Shown here: piece by piece, positions 1-9,160 of the stretch
How the letters are laid out: each line of letters starts with the position of its first letter
Position numbering within the stretch: the first letter of the stretch is position 1
Assembly: GCF_011578045.1 (NCBI RefSeq)
Contig: NZ_CP049801.1
Span: 2,914,001 to 2,978,000, forward strand
Source: Acinetobacter shaoyimingii
GTDB lineage: Bacteria; Pseudomonadota; Gammaproteobacteria; Pseudomonadales; Moraxellaceae
Length of the DNA stretch: 64,000 bases
Direction of reading: 5' to 3'
Position numbers and translations under genes: made by a program
The notes under the pieces: generated by a model
Database searches by the model: none
Seen by the model: the letters and a program-made list of their open reading frames with translations, nothing else
Told to the model about the DNA's origin: nothing

Positions 1-939
1 TTTACCTGTTTGTGGATTTACCGCAACAAGACGACCGTCGTTCACAGGGAGAATAACTTTTTGTGGACATTCAGTCGATGTTGATTTTTTCGCAGCTAAG
101 CTTGTTTCGAAACCAACAGTGTTGTTTGCATCAAAGTAAGATACACCACGACAAGTTAAATGTTGATAAGTATTATCAGCACGTAACTTAGGATCGTAAG
201 TCCATTTTGCTTTACCAGTCGCAGGATCAATCGCAGTCAATTTTTGGTGAGTTGTACACATGTACATGTTGTCACCGACTTTGATTGGTGTTACTTGGTT
301 GGTTGTTTCACCTGAGTCGTTTTCAGTTTTGAATTCGCCAGTGTGATATTCCCAAGCCACTTGTAAATCTTTTACGTTTTCAGAGTTGATTTGTTTCAAC
401 GGAGAATAACGTAGACCTGATTGAGTACGACCATAAGCAGGCCAATCTTCGTCAGCTACACCAGGAATTGCTTGGTGAGTTTCAGGTTGTTTAGTGCTTA
501 ATTCACCACGAATTTCTTGTGGGTCGTTAAACACTGAATAAATCATTACTGCAATTGTAATTGCCAATGAGCCTGTTAATGCAATTTTTGCACCTTTAGC
601 ATCACCGAAACCACGAGTTACAGCAGGAATTAAAAGCGCTAAACCAAATAGACCTAAAATATCTAAACGAGGAGCAAGTGCAAAGAAGTCAGAACCAACT
701 TCCCATAAGCCCCACGCCACTGTACCTAGAATAAGTACTGCATAAACAACAAGCGCAGAACTTTTCAGTTTTTGCAATAAAACTGCGGTAGCAATAAAGA
801 GAATACCTGCAATGATGTAGTACCAAGACCCACCAAGTACTGCAAGATAAATCCCTCCGATCAGTAGTACCAAACCGAAAATGACAGCAATCACCGCCAA
901 AATCGTTTTTAGTACTGAACCTGATGATGAAGTATTCAT
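1..939 (-). CDS. gcd: PQQ-dependent membrane glucose dehydrogenase, N-terminal part
   Basis: Reading from the ATG at 939, the protein runs off the window after 313 codons. The first ~140 residues hold about five hydrophobic helices, as in membrane-bound quinoprotein glucose dehydrogenase. The PQQ beta-propeller domain then begins (DEDWPAYGRTQSGLRYSPL, then VAWEYHTGE). The family oxidises glucose to gluconolactone in the periplasm and passes electrons to ubiquinone. The OprB-type sugar porin gene lies just upstream on the same strand, which fits a sugar-uptake and oxidation pair. Only the 5' part is visible, so the C-terminal propeller and catalytic residues cannot be checked. Confidence 0.95.
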   Translation of the reverse strand, partial: MNTSSSGSVLKTILAVIAVIFGLVLLIGGIYLAVLGGSWYYIIAGILFIATAVLLQKLKSSALVVYAVLILGTVAWGLWEVGSDFFALAPRLDILGLFGLALLIPAVTRGFGDAKGAKIALTGSLAITIAVMIYSVFNDPQEIRGELSTKQPETHQAIPGVADEDWPAYGRTQSGLRYSPLKQINSENVKDLQVAWEYHTGEFKTENDSGETTNQVTPIKVGDNMYMCTTHQKLTAIDPATGKAKWTYDPKLRADNTYQHLTCRGVSYFDANNTVGFETSLAAKKSTSTECPQKVILPVNDGRLVAVNPQTGK

Positions 940-969
940 GTTGAACACCTATTAAAGATTCTTTAAAAG

Positions 970-992
970 CCTATGAGTAACATACTCATAGG
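970..992 (-). terminator. Intercistronic hairpin between oprB and gcd
   Basis: A perfect 10-bp inverted repeat (CCTATGAGTA / TACTCATAGG) with a 3-nt loop sits between the oprB stop and the gcd start. On the minus strand it is followed by CTTTT. The T run is short, so it may be a weak terminator or an mRNA-processing hairpin that lowers gcd expression relative to oprB. It is not a clear strong terminator. Confidence 0.6.
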
Positions 993-1110
993 TACCATTT
1001 AGTTTTTAGTTGTAAATACCGCAATGCACCTCAAATGGCTTCACACTACAGCCAATACAAAACACATTTCAGGCATCAGCACTCAAATATTTGCAACTAA
1101 AAAATTTGAC

Positions 1111-2406
1111 TTAAAATGCTGTGTTGAACTTAATACCGCCAACCCATGCATCTTCACCATGACGATAACCACCGACATGATTGACATATTGAATATTTGG
1201 ACGAACTGTTAACCAGTTTGCGAAATGAATACCGTAGTAAACTTCAACGTTAATTTCTTCACTTTGAAGACCACGGTAATCAAGTGGTGTAATACCCAAC
1301 TGATCTTGTTGAATATTGTATTGATTCACATCATTACCCACGTTAATACGTGAAACACCAATAGCTAGATCATCTTTAGGACGTGCATCCATTAGGCCGA
1401 CATAACGTAGACCAATGTTTTGCATATCTGTGATCTTGTTGGTTTTACCATCCATAAAGGCAAGGTTCATGAAGCCAGATAAACCACGACTCGCATCACC
1501 ATGATGGGTTGTAAATTGTTGATTTGCCACCAACCAACCACCATGTTTGTTACCCTTTTTATCAGGGTTTTCAATTTGGTCGACGTTGGCAGTACTGTAG
1601 TAATAACCTAAACGGTATTCACCAGGTAATTTGTTTTGACCAAATTTTGGTTGCCATACCGCTTCGATTGGGAGAATTACACCTTTACCGCCATCAAAGC
1701 TCATATTGAAGCCTTTACCGCGATGACCAACATTTTCAGGGTTATACTCGTACACACCAATTTGTGTATAGAATTCAGGAGTCCAATTGTATTTGAAGCG
1801 CGCAGCCCAAACACTCACTGGCCAGTTGTACCACTGGTCGCCAACGTAGTCACCAATCTGTGAACCACATAAAGACAAGTTAGAGAAGTTACATTCAAAG
1901 CTGTTGAAGTCTTCACCCTCACCCATACGACCAATTTTGACGTCTAGTTTTTGATTGAAGAATTTTTTCTTAATCCAAAAATCTGTTAAACGCCAAGTTT
2001 GCTCACGTCCCCAAACTTCTTGTACAGCAGTTTGATGACCTTGCAATGCATCTGATGTTTGTGACAGTGAACGTCCATCACGTTTAGTTATATTAATTTG
2101 AGCTTCAGTATCTTTCCAGCCAGCGATTTTCTCTAAATCAAGATGAGCACCAAGTACGATCTGATCTGAATATTCTGCATCATGGCTAGAATGGTGCTTA
2201 GAGTCCATCAAGGCAGCAAATTGACCACCATAAGCAATATTAAAATCGTAACCTTTTTCTTGAAGCTCAGTACGTTTACCGTTCCAATCACCAAGCATCC
2301 ACGGACTTTCAGTACTGAATGCATCTTCAGCATGTACGGCTGTATTTGCCAATAGCAAAGCCGCTAAGGATGTGTAAACAGCCTTAGATAATGGGGAGAA
2401 ATACAT
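1111..2406 (-). CDS. oprB: OprB-family carbohydrate-selective porin
   Basis: 431 residues with a Sec signal peptide ending near residue 26 (NTAVHA/ED), then an OprB-like start (SPWMLGDWNGKR) and an outer-membrane beta-barrel ending in Phe. The family forms outer-membrane channels for glucose and related sugars. The gene lies directly upstream of gcd on the same strand, so the porin probably supplies the periplasmic glucose dehydrogenase. A hairpin separates the two genes. The start is the only good ATG before the signal peptide. Substrate preference cannot be read from sequence. Confidence 0.9.
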   Translation of the reverse strand: MYFSPLSKAVYTSLAALLLANTAVHAEDAFSTESPWMLGDWNGKRTELQEKGYDFNIAYGGQFAALMDSKHHSSHDAEYSDQIVLGAHLDLEKIAGWKDTEAQINITKRDGRSLSQTSDALQGHQTAVQEVWGREQTWRLTDFWIKKKFFNQKLDVKIGRMGEGEDFNSFECNFSNLSLCGSQIGDYVGDQWYNWPVSVWAARFKYNWTPEFYTQIGVYEYNPENVGHRGKGFNMSFDGGKGVILPIEAVWQPKFGQNKLPGEYRLGYYYSTANVDQIENPDKKGNKHGGWLVANQQFTTHHGDASRGLSGFMNLAFMDGKTNKITDMQNIGLRYVGLMDARPKDDLAIGVSRINVGNDVNQYNIQQDQLGITPLDYRGLQSEEINVEVYYGIHFANWLTVRPNIQYVNHVGGYRHGEDAWVGGIKFNTAF

Positions 2407-2662
2407 TGAATGACGACCTTAATCATTTGTGTACAAGTTGGGTAGGTTACGCCTCTTTTTTGTAACTGAAAACTACTAAATTCCGACTAATGCACTAAGT
2501 TATTTTTTTTATTAGTTATTTTAATTAACAAAAAGTAAAATAAAACAACAATTCACTTTTTAATTTAAATAAAAAGTGAACAGCAAATTTAAAGGTAGCC
2601 TAAAAACCAACCACCCTCATCTTTGTTTGTGAGAAGTGAATTCTTGGTTTTTAACCAATGAT

Positions 2663-3175
2663 TTAACTTAAGATAATATAACTATTTTCCCAATGGTTTT
2701 GGGCAAAATCTGACTCAATCAATTCAATATAACGCCCTTGCACTTGATCAATCTCAATACAGTCATCAACATCGACAACTCGGTCGACATGTTGCTTTTG
2801 CCAATGCTGAGCAAAGTGTACCTTCCCTCGTTGTTTTGCCAGTTCAGCGCTTTCTGCAATGACTAAAACATAACGATGCTGTTCACCAAATTCTGTAGCT
2901 TCATAGCCCCCAAGATTCATCAAATACAGTTTTTGATCGTTGGGACGAGGCTGTGCATGTGTAAATTGCACACGATAGCGTTTACCATCAAATTCTAAAC
3001 CATGAATTTGCGCCCAAGCATCAATATGAAACCCTGCTTGCTCACCAAACCATGCATTTTTTAGTTGAGGATAGGTTTCTTCGAGATTTTCACCAATCGC
3101 GATAGCAATATCGTGTACTTCAATTTTGGCACGTTTGTGCCGACCACCTAATAACACGATAAATAAACACGACAT
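2663..3175 (-). CDS. DUF1543 domain-containing protein
   Basis: 170 residues, soluble, with no signal peptide. The N-terminus (LFIVLLGGRHKRAKIEVHD) and the repeated half (LYLMNLGGYEATEFGEQHRYVLVIAES) resemble the DUF1543 family, in which one short alpha/beta unit occurs twice. The function of the family is unknown. The gene stands alone between oprB and a CPBP protease, with sizeable gaps on both sides. An inverted-repeat element lies just upstream of its start. Confidence 0.8.
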   Translation of the reverse strand: MSCLFIVLLGGRHKRAKIEVHDIAIAIGENLEETYPQLKNAWFGEQAGFHIDAWAQIHGLEFDGKRYRVQFTHAQPRPNDQKLYLMNLGGYEATEFGEQHRYVLVIAESAELAKQRGKVHFAQHWQKQHVDRVVDVDDCIEIDQVQGRYIELIESDFAQNHWENSYIILS

Positions 3176-3218
3176 TCAAAATCTCCATTTAAGTCATTTA
3201 TAGATTTTTTTATTTCAA

Positions 3219-3283
3219 GTACACAAAACAACAAAGTTGAATTGATTGAAGGTCGCAATCAATTCAGCTTGTGTCTTGTGTAC
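3219..3283. repeat. Nested 65-bp inverted repeat
   Basis: Two concentric perfect inverted repeats share one centre. The outer arms are GTACACAA (3219-3226) and TTGTGTAC (3276-3283). The inner arms are TGAATTGATTG (3238-3248) and CAATCAATTCA (3256-3266), around a 7-nt loop. The bases between the arms pair in part. It sits just upstream of the DUF1543 start. No T run follows on either strand, so it is not a simple terminator. It could be an intergenic repeat, a structured 5' leader or an operator. The rest of the gap up to 3555 shows nothing I recognise. Confidence 0.6.
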
Positions 3284-3555
3284 AGTCCCAAGGATAACGC
3301 CATCTAATGTTTGAAAAAACACAAAACTGCACTAAAGTTGATATAAAAACTCACTCTTCGGACATTTATAAACCATCTAGCAGATATAATGTTTTCAAAA
3401 ACATCTTTTTAAACTCCAAGATCAGAATAATCATTATTTTCTGATTATTTTCTTTTGCTCAAATACTCAACATAAGAATTAAAACAAATGAGCTTTAGCA
3501 ATGAATATAATTTTCGAAAGTAGAAAAAATATTCAGCAATTGAACGCAAATCCGA

Positions 3556-4284
3556 TTAAACCACACTCAAGGTTTGTAATATCTTCAGTAAAATAATACC
3601 GCCTAAAGACAATACCGCATTATTTAAAAAGTGAATCAATAACACATGCCAAATATTGCGTGTCCAAAGATAGATTAAGTTTAAAAATAACCCTGCAACC
3701 ATAAAACTCATGGTCGCGATTAAATTTCCATCAAAATTATGATAATGAATAAGTCCGAATAAAATGGAATTGAGTAAAATTAAAATGATTCGCCAGACCA
3801 TCGGTTGAACGAAGAGTTTCTGTAAAAGCGTATAACGGAAAATAATGTCTTCTAGTAAAGCTGTAAACAATGGTCCTAGACTGATGACGAACAGGCTTAG
3901 AAATGCCACTTTTGCAGGGTCAATACTCTCTTTCACTACATCTGTACTCGGTGTCAAAGGCAAGACACTTTTAGCGAGTGAAATCACAAGCTGTAAGACG
4001 ATAGCCCCAACAATGACCAATAGCGTAGAACGCCAAAAAGCGTGTTTATATTTGTGCCAGTGCTCAATCAGCATATCCTTATAAAGCCAACATACGATGA
4101 CAAAAAGAATGCTACGGAAAATTGAATCACCTAATGCGACTGTAACCGTATTACCGAAAAATTGTTCGAAAATAAATCCATTGAATAAGATCAGTGGAAT
4201 AATACAAATGGCAAAAGTATCTCGCCATTGCCAAATTATTTTTTGAGGGAATTGTTCTGCACGTACGATTTGTATAAAGTTCAT
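3556..4284 (-). CDS. CPBP-family intramembrane glutamic endopeptidase
   Basis: 242 residues with several membrane helices. The C-terminal half carries the three CPBP (Abi/Rce1-like) motifs: EDIIFR as the EExxxR equivalent, FGLIHYH as FxxxH, and HFLNNAVL as HxxxN. The family are membrane proteases linked to prenyl-protein processing, bacteriocin immunity or membrane signalling; the substrate here is unknown. The second Glu of motif 1 is Asp, a tolerated variant. The gene is monocistronic, with a terminator beyond its upstream neighbour trpB. Confidence 0.85.
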   Translation of the reverse strand: MNFIQIVRAEQFPQKIIWQWRDTFAICIIPLILFNGFIFEQFFGNTVTVALGDSIFRSILFVIVCWLYKDMLIEHWHKYKHAFWRSTLLVIVGAIVLQLVISLAKSVLPLTPSTDVVKESIDPAKVAFLSLFVISLGPLFTALLEDIIFRYTLLQKLFVQPMVWRIILILLNSILFGLIHYHNFDGNLIATMSFMVAGLFLNLIYLWTRNIWHVLLIHFLNNAVLSLGGIILLKILQTLSVV

Positions 4285-4363
4285 TTAAAGTAAATTTTTT
4301 ATTGAATATTAAATAATTATAGTAAATCTACTTTCTGTTTTATGTATGTTTTTATTAAATTAA

Positions 4364-4390
4364 AAAAGCGTGCTGGTTCAGCACGCTTTT
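4364..4390. terminator. Rho-independent terminator after trpB
   Basis: AAAAGCGTGCT, a 5-nt loop, then AGCACGCTTTT. This is an 11-bp GC-cored stem with T runs on both strands, placed just past the trpB stop. It ends the trpFB transcript and can act in both directions. Confidence 0.9.
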
Positions 4391-4410
4391 AAGAATGAAT
4401 TGAGCAAAAA

Positions 4411-5655
4411 TTACATCTCAACCATTTCCACACCATCAATACGTGCAACAGTCATTAAATCCTTATCACCACGACCTGAAACAGTCGCAATAATAATTTG
4501 ATCTTGAGACATGGTTGGCGCAAGTTTAGTGACATATGCCATGGCATGTGAACTTTCTAGCGCAGGAATAATGCCTTCAATCTTGGTTAAATCACGGAAG
4601 CCTTGTAATGCTTCTTGGTCATTGATCGGCACATATTCAACACGATTCATATCTTTTAAGAAACTATGTTCAGGACCCACACCTGGATAATCTAGACCAG
4701 CAGAAATTGAATGTGTTTCAATAATCTGACCTTGTTCATCTGACATCAAATAGGTACGGTTTCCATGCAGTACGCCGACATGACCTGCATTGAGTGGCGC
4801 AGAGTGTTTGCCCGTTTCAATGCCATAGCCTGCCGCTTCAACACCGTACATTTTCACGTCTGGATCGTTTAGGAATGGATAGAACAAGCCCATCGCATTT
4901 GAACCACCGCCGACACATGCGACAAGCGCGTCAGGCAAACGACCTGCTTGTTCTTGAATTTGACGGCGTGCTTCACGACCAATAATCGATTGGAAATCAC
5001 GTACCAATTGCGGATATGGATGTGGACCAGCCACTGTACCAATGACATAGTAAGTTGAGTCGACATTGGTGACCCAATCACGCATCGCTTCGTTCATGGC
5101 ATCTTTTAATGTTTTCGAGCCACTTTCTACAGGCACAACAGTCGCACCCAGTAAACGCATACGATATACGTTCATGGCTTGACGCTTTACGTCTTCAGCA
5201 CCCATGAATACAACGCATTCCAAACCTAGACGGGCTGCGATGGTTGCCGTTGCTACACCGTGCTGCCCTGCCCCTGTTTCTGCAATAATTCGTTTTTTAC
5301 CTGAAAGTTTTGCAAGAAGTGCCTGACCAATGGTGTTATTTACTTTGTGAGAACCTGTATGGTTCAAGTCTTCACGTTTTAAGTAAATTTGCGCACCACC
5401 CAACTCTTTCGACCATCGTTCAGCATGATATAAAGGACTTGGACGCCCTACATAAAATGCTAAATCGCGGTCGAATTCTGCCAAAAATTGCGCATCATCT
5501 TTCATTCGGAAGTAGAGTTTCTCTAAATCTTCCAATGCTGCCATGAGCGTTTCTGACACAAAACGTCCGCCATGGATACCAAAATGCCCGTTTTGATCTG
5601 GGAATTGGGTATAGTCAATCACTGAGTTGTTGTGATTAGTACTTTGCTGATCCAC
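4411..5655 (-). CDS. trpB: Tryptophan synthase beta chain
   Basis: TrpB condenses indole with serine to give tryptophan, using PLP, in the cytoplasmic alpha2beta2 complex. Family hallmarks are present: GGRFVSETL near the N-terminus, [11 protein letters not shown] with the PLP lysine, ETGAGQHG, the phosphate loop GGGSNAMG, and a C-terminal SGRGDKD. I place the start at GTG 5655 because AAGGAG lies about 6 nt upstream. This leaves a 20-bp overlap with trpF, giving 414 residues. A longer in-frame start at 5682 would lie deeper inside trpF and lacks a better ribosome site. trpA is not next to it in this window. Confidence 0.95.
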   Translation of the reverse strand: MDQQSTNHNNSVIDYTQFPDQNGHFGIHGGRFVSETLMAALEDLEKLYFRMKDDAQFLAEFDRDLAFYVGRPSPLYHAERWSKELGGAQIYLKREDLNHTGSHKVNNTIGQALLAKLSGKKRIIAETGAGQHGVATATIAARLGLECVVFMGAEDVKRQAMNVYRMRLLGATVVPVESGSKTLKDAMNEAMRDWVTNVDSTYYVIGTVAGPHPYPQLVRDFQSIIGREARRQIQEQAGRLPDALVACVGGGSNAMGLFYPFLNDPDVKMYGVEAAGYGIETGKHSAPLNAGHVGVLHGNRTYLMSDEQGQIIETHSISAGLDYPGVGPEHSFLKDMNRVEYVPINDQEALQGFRDLTKIEGIIPALESSHAMAYVTKLAPTMSQDQIIIATVSGRGDKDLMTVARIDGVEMVEM

Positions 5656-6280
5656 GTTGGACTCCTTGCATAAAGTGTTCAATGAGTTGTTGGTCTTTTA
5701 TACCTTTTGCGGACTCTACGCCTCCGCTGACATCTACTGCATACGCTTGAGTCGTCTTTATAGCGTCTTCAACATTGTCAGGTTTTAAACCGCCTGCCAA
5801 AATTAAAGGAATATCAAGTTGCGGAAATTGCTTCCAATCAAACGAATGACCTGTGCCACCTTTGAGCTCAGGATGCCAAGCATCTAAGAGCATAGCACTT
5901 GCGCCTGCGTCTTGATATTGCTGAATTGTCGTAATTAAATCTAAATCAGGTTTCACCTGAATGGCTTTGTACCAACGGCGGCCTGTTGCCCTTGCAATCT
6001 GCTGACATTTTTCTGGTGTTTCATCACCATGAAGTTGAAGAATATCCAAAGGTACGTGTTTAAGTACTTGCTGGATCTCTTCAATCGACGCATTGACAAA
6101 TAATCCAACCATTTGCACATAGGCTGGTATATGTTCGGCTAAAGCCTGAGCCTGTTCGATGGTCACGCTACGTGGACTCGGTGAAAAAAATACAAATCCA
6201 ATCGCATCTGCGCCTGCATTCACGACCGATTGAATATCTTGCTGTCTCGTAATTCCACAAATTTTGACACGCGTTCGCAT
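5636..6280 (-). CDS. trpF: Phosphoribosylanthranilate isomerase
   Basis: 214 residues, a TIM-barrel enzyme that carries out the Amadori rearrangement of phosphoribosylanthranilate in tryptophan synthesis. Visible motifs are VKICGIT with the catalytic Cys at residue 8, [21 protein letters not shown] with the catalytic Asp, and the phosphate-binding GGLKPDNV and DVSGGVES. It overlaps the start of trpB, so the two are probably translationally coupled. A separate trpF, not fused to trpC, is usual in Acinetobacter and Pseudomonas. Confidence 0.96.
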   Translation of the reverse strand: MRTRVKICGITRQQDIQSVVNAGADAIGFVFFSPSPRSVTIEQAQALAEHIPAYVQMVGLFVNASIEEIQQVLKHVPLDILQLHGDETPEKCQQIARATGRRWYKAIQVKPDLDLITTIQQYQDAGASAMLLDAWHPELKGGTGHSFDWKQFPQLDIPLILAGGLKPDNVEDAIKTTQAYAVDVSGGVESAKGIKDQQLIEHFMQGVQRGSAKY

Positions 6281-6407
6281 AGGGCTTTAGCTCTAGTTTT
6301 ATGCTTGAAATGAAGTAGTTAATTTGAATGTCTTAGACATACAGATCATCTTTGGCGAATCATTGTAATGCACTTTAGCAAAAAGTGTTCACGCTTGTTG
6401 ATAAAGT

Positions 6408-6902
6408 TTAAGAAACTTTATAGGGAGAAACTTTGTAAAGATAAATAAATTTTAAATCCGAATGAATCTGTTCTTCTTTAAAAATGGCATAACCTCGCTT
6501 TTGATAAAGTTTTAAATTTTCTTGGCTTAAATGCCCTGTAAAGAGTTCTAGACGCTGTTTTGGATATAACTGTTCGACTGCATCTAAAAGCATGCTCCCA
6601 ATACCTTGCCCTTGAAACTGCGGATCAACCATTAAACGTCCGACTTGAACGACATCACTTCCTTCGAACGTTTGGACAGATCCAACAATTCGCTGATGCT
6701 GTGTTTCAGTATTAATCACCGCTTTTAAAATGCTTTGTTTATCAAATTCATTAATCAATTCATCCAAGGTTTGGGTCAGTGGAGGAATATTCCAGTCTTG
6801 ATAAATTTCTGCTTCAGTTTGGTAGGCCTTCTTCTGCAAGTTTAAAATAAATTCTGCATCTGCAAGTTCAGCCTTTTGGATGCTGATGTTTAAGTTTTCC
6901 AT
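6408..6902 (-). CDS. GNAT-family N-acetyltransferase
   Basis: About 164 residues when started at ATG 6902 (MENLNISIQKAE), which has TAGGAC just upstream. A longer frame reaches 6998 but would run into the promoter of the divergent riboswitch gene. The acetyl-CoA binding core is clear: VGRLMVDPQFQGQGIGSML, with the Q/RxxGxG/A loop. A C-terminal YQKRGYAIFKEE is also typical. The acceptor substrate is unknown. It is transcribed divergently from the cobalamin-uptake genes, with no evident functional link. Confidence 0.85.
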   Translation of the reverse strand: MENLNISIQKAELADAEFILNLQKKAYQTEAEIYQDWNIPPLTQTLDELINEFDKQSILKAVINTETQHQRIVGSVQTFEGSDVVQVGRLMVDPQFQGQGIGSMLLDAVEQLYPKQRLELFTGHLSQENLKLYQKRGYAIFKEEQIHSDLKFIYLYKVSPYKVS

Positions 6903-6951
6903 TGTGGTCCTAACCATAATTTTCTTCATTGTTCTGATTAAAAAAATCACA

Positions 6952-6980
6952 TTGTGTTCAGTATGCGTACATCTTATACT
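6952..6980 (+). promoter_or_regulatory. Sigma70-type promoter for the cobalamin leader
   Basis: TTGTGT at 6952-6957 and TATACT at 6975-6980 are separated by exactly 17 bp, close to the sigma70 consensus. They lie just ahead of the cobalamin riboswitch. Transcription would start near 6987 and include the whole aptamer. Confidence 0.6.
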
Positions 6981-6989
6981 GCGCGCAAA

Positions 6990-7187
6990 TTGCAACAAGT
7001 TAAAGCGATTGCTTTAGGGAAGTTGGTGAAAATCCAGCACTGCCCCCGCAACGGTAAAAATGAAAAACATATCAATTTAAATCTTTTGGTTGACACCACT
7101 GCATGATCAACATGTGGGAAGGTGGATATGTGTGAAAACTCATTGAATGTTTGAGTGTTCTATATTTAAGTCCGGATACCTGCTTGT
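6990..7187 (+). ncRNA. Cobalamin riboswitch
   Basis: The leader has the conserved cobalamin aptamer blocks in order: GGGAAGTTGGTG, AATCCAGCACTGCCCCCGCA, CGGTAA, a variable stem, TGGGAAGGT, and the B12-box-like AAGTCCGGATACCTGC at 7168-7183. Binding of adenosylcobalamin normally represses the downstream gene. The B12 box lies about 40 nt before the receptor start codon, which suggests control of ribosome access. No strong terminator is visible between them. The ends are approximate. Confidence 0.93.
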
Positions 7188-7225
7188 TGTGTTCTTTAAC
7201 TCAATCATTCACGTGGGGTGAATGT

Positions 7226-9085
7226 ATGGAGCATACAATGCCAACGCCTTTTCAGCCTACCCTTCTTGTAGGCGCTATTGCGATTGCAATGGGGATTTCG
7301 ACATCAACATTTGCGCAACAACCTATTCAAGATGCTAAACCAGCTCAAACTACCTTAGATACATTAGTAGTAACGGCCAGCCGTACCGAGCAAAACATTG
7401 AACATGTCCCCGCTCGTATTCATATCATCGACTCACATATTATTGAACAGTCACCGATTGCGTCATTCCCAGACTTACTCAAACACGATGCCTCCATCAA
7501 TTTGGTACAAGATGGTGGCTTGGGACAGCTTGCAAGTATTTTCTTACGTGGCACTGAATCTGACCACACTTTGGTATTAAGGGATGGTATCCGTTTAAAC
7601 AATGCTGCATCAGGTATGGCAAGTTTAGCGTTTATTGACACTACAGACATTCAACAGATTGAAGTTTTAAAAGGCCCTGCTTCGGTTCTATATGGTACGG
7701 ATGCCATTGGCGGTGTCGTACAACTGGTCTCTAAAACGCCAGAAAAAAATGGCGCTTTTTTAACTGGCGAAATTGGTGAAAAAAGTACTTATAAATCTGT
7801 GATCGGTGCGGACGCTTTCGATAATGGATTTTACGCACAAATTCGTGGACAACGCCTTGAGTCTGATGCCACTAAAGTCACCAATCAAAAAACGCAAACC
7901 TCAAAAACCGCAGCCTTTGATCAGAAAGGTTACAGTGCCAAGCTTGGCGTAGAAAAAGAGCGCTTTGGCTTATCTGTCGATTATAGTGAAAATGAAGGCA
8001 CAAATTTATATGATGCCTATGCCTTTGATGGCAGTTTACTGGAACAGGATTTCAAAAATGAAATCATCAATGTCCGTGGACGTTTCAATCTCACCGAACA
8101 GCTTGAATTACATGCACGCTTGTCTCAGTTCAAAGACGAAGTCGAGCAAAAAGACAGTACTGACTACGTCGACAGTCGCACCCAAGAAGCTGAACTGTAT
8201 GCAAAATGGCAGTTTACCCCCACACAGAATGTTTTGGCTGGCGTCACATATCGTAACTTAGAAGGTGACATTTTATCTTATGGTGACCCCTACAAAGAAA
8301 AAGTCGATTCAACGGGTTACTACCTTCAACACCAATATACAAATGATCAGCTCAATACACAGTTAGGTGTTCGCGTCGAAGACAATCAAAAGTATGGTAC
8401 GCATGTCGTTGGTCAAGCAGCAGCACGTTATCAAGTACTGCCATCAACCAGTGTTTATGCCAATATTGGTTCTGCATTTAAATCACCAACATTAAATGAA
8501 CTTTATAATGCTTGGACAGGTAATCCTGACTTAGATCCTGAAGAAAGTATTTCGTATGAAATCGGTTTGGACCAAAAGTTAAATTACGGTTTCAACACAG
8601 GTGTTTCACTTTATTACACAGAAGTCGACAACCTCATTAATGCCGTGAATGGCAGTAAACTGCAAAATATTAACCAAGCCACTTACCAAGGTGGAGAGTT
8701 ATATTTGGGTTGGGCAAAAAATGATTTATTTGCCAAAGCCACTTACAGCTATGTTAAAACTGAAAATGAAGATACACATCAAGAGTTAGCACGTCGCCCA
8801 CGTCAAGCCTTGACCCTGACAACGGGCTTACAGAACGAAGTCTATGGGATTAGCGCTTCACTGATTGTGAAATCGCATTCTAAGGACTGGGATCCAAATT
8901 ACCGCAATCCAGGTTATGCAACCGTAGATGTGAATGCTTTTTGGAATGTGAATCCGTATATTAAATTATTTACCAATATTCAAAATATTGGCGATGCCCA
9001 TTACAAAACGTCTTATCAGGACAACGGCTATTATTATGTCAATGGTGGCCGCCTCGCTTCTGCAGGTGTGACCTTCAAATATTGA
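7226..9085 (+). CDS. btuB: TonB-dependent vitamin B12 receptor
   Basis: About 619 residues from ATG 7226, which has GGGGTGA upstream and lies beyond the riboswitch. An earlier in-frame ATG at 7151 falls inside the aptamer and is unlikely. A signal peptide (cut near TFAQQ) is followed by a TonB box (TLDTLVVTASR), a plug domain (VLKGPASVLYGTDAIGGVV) and a 22-strand barrel ending in FKY. The gene is assigned to cobalamin by its size and riboswitch. It would import B12 across the outer membrane and feed the adenosyltransferase encoded next. Confidence 0.92.
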   Translation: MEHTMPTPFQPTLLVGAIAIAMGISTSTFAQQPIQDAKPAQTTLDTLVVTASRTEQNIEHVPARIHIIDSHIIEQSPIASFPDLLKHDASINLVQDGGLGQLASIFLRGTESDHTLVLRDGIRLNNAASGMASLAFIDTTDIQQIEVLKGPASVLYGTDAIGGVVQLVSKTPEKNGAFLTGEIGEKSTYKSVIGADAFDNGFYAQIRGQRLESDATKVTNQKTQTSKTAAFDQKGYSAKLGVEKERFGLSVDYSENEGTNLYDAYAFDGSLLEQDFKNEIINVRGRFNLTEQLELHARLSQFKDEVEQKDSTDYVDSRTQEAELYAKWQFTPTQNVLAGVTYRNLEGDILSYGDPYKEKVDSTGYYLQHQYTNDQLNTQLGVRVEDNQKYGTHVVGQAAARYQVLPSTSVYANIGSAFKSPTLNELYNAWTGNPDLDPEESISYEIGLDQKLNYGFNTGVSLYYTEVDNLINAVNGSKLQNINQATYQGGELYLGWAKNDLFAKATYSYVKTENEDTHQELARRPRQALTLTTGLQNEVYGISASLIVKSHSKDWDPNYRNPGYATVDVNAFWNVNPYIKLFTNIQNIGDAHYKTSYQDNGYYYVNGGRLASAGVTFKY

Positions 9086-9104
9086 TGTCAATCATCTTCA
9101 AACT

Positions 9105-9129
9105 GAGGATAATGGAATGCATTATCCTC
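9105..9129 (+). other. Perfect hairpin between btuB and the adenosyltransferase gene
   Basis: GAGGATAATG, a 5-nt loop, then CATTATCCTC: a perfect 10-bp stem in the 75-nt gap between the two cobalamin genes. No T run follows, so it is probably an mRNA-stabilising or processing structure, not a terminator. Confidence 0.6.
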
Positions 9130-9160
9130 CACCAATTCGATTCAAATTTAAGGAAAAAAC

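Noticed and set aside
3556..4284. CPBP protease as part of a phage-defence (abortive infection) system
   Set aside because: Only family ancestry suggests it; there is no neighbouring defence gene.
7151..7225. In-frame upstream ATG extending the btuB gene by 25 codons
   Set aside because: It falls inside the cobalamin aptamer and the residues do not form a signal peptide; ATG 7226 has a good ribosome site.
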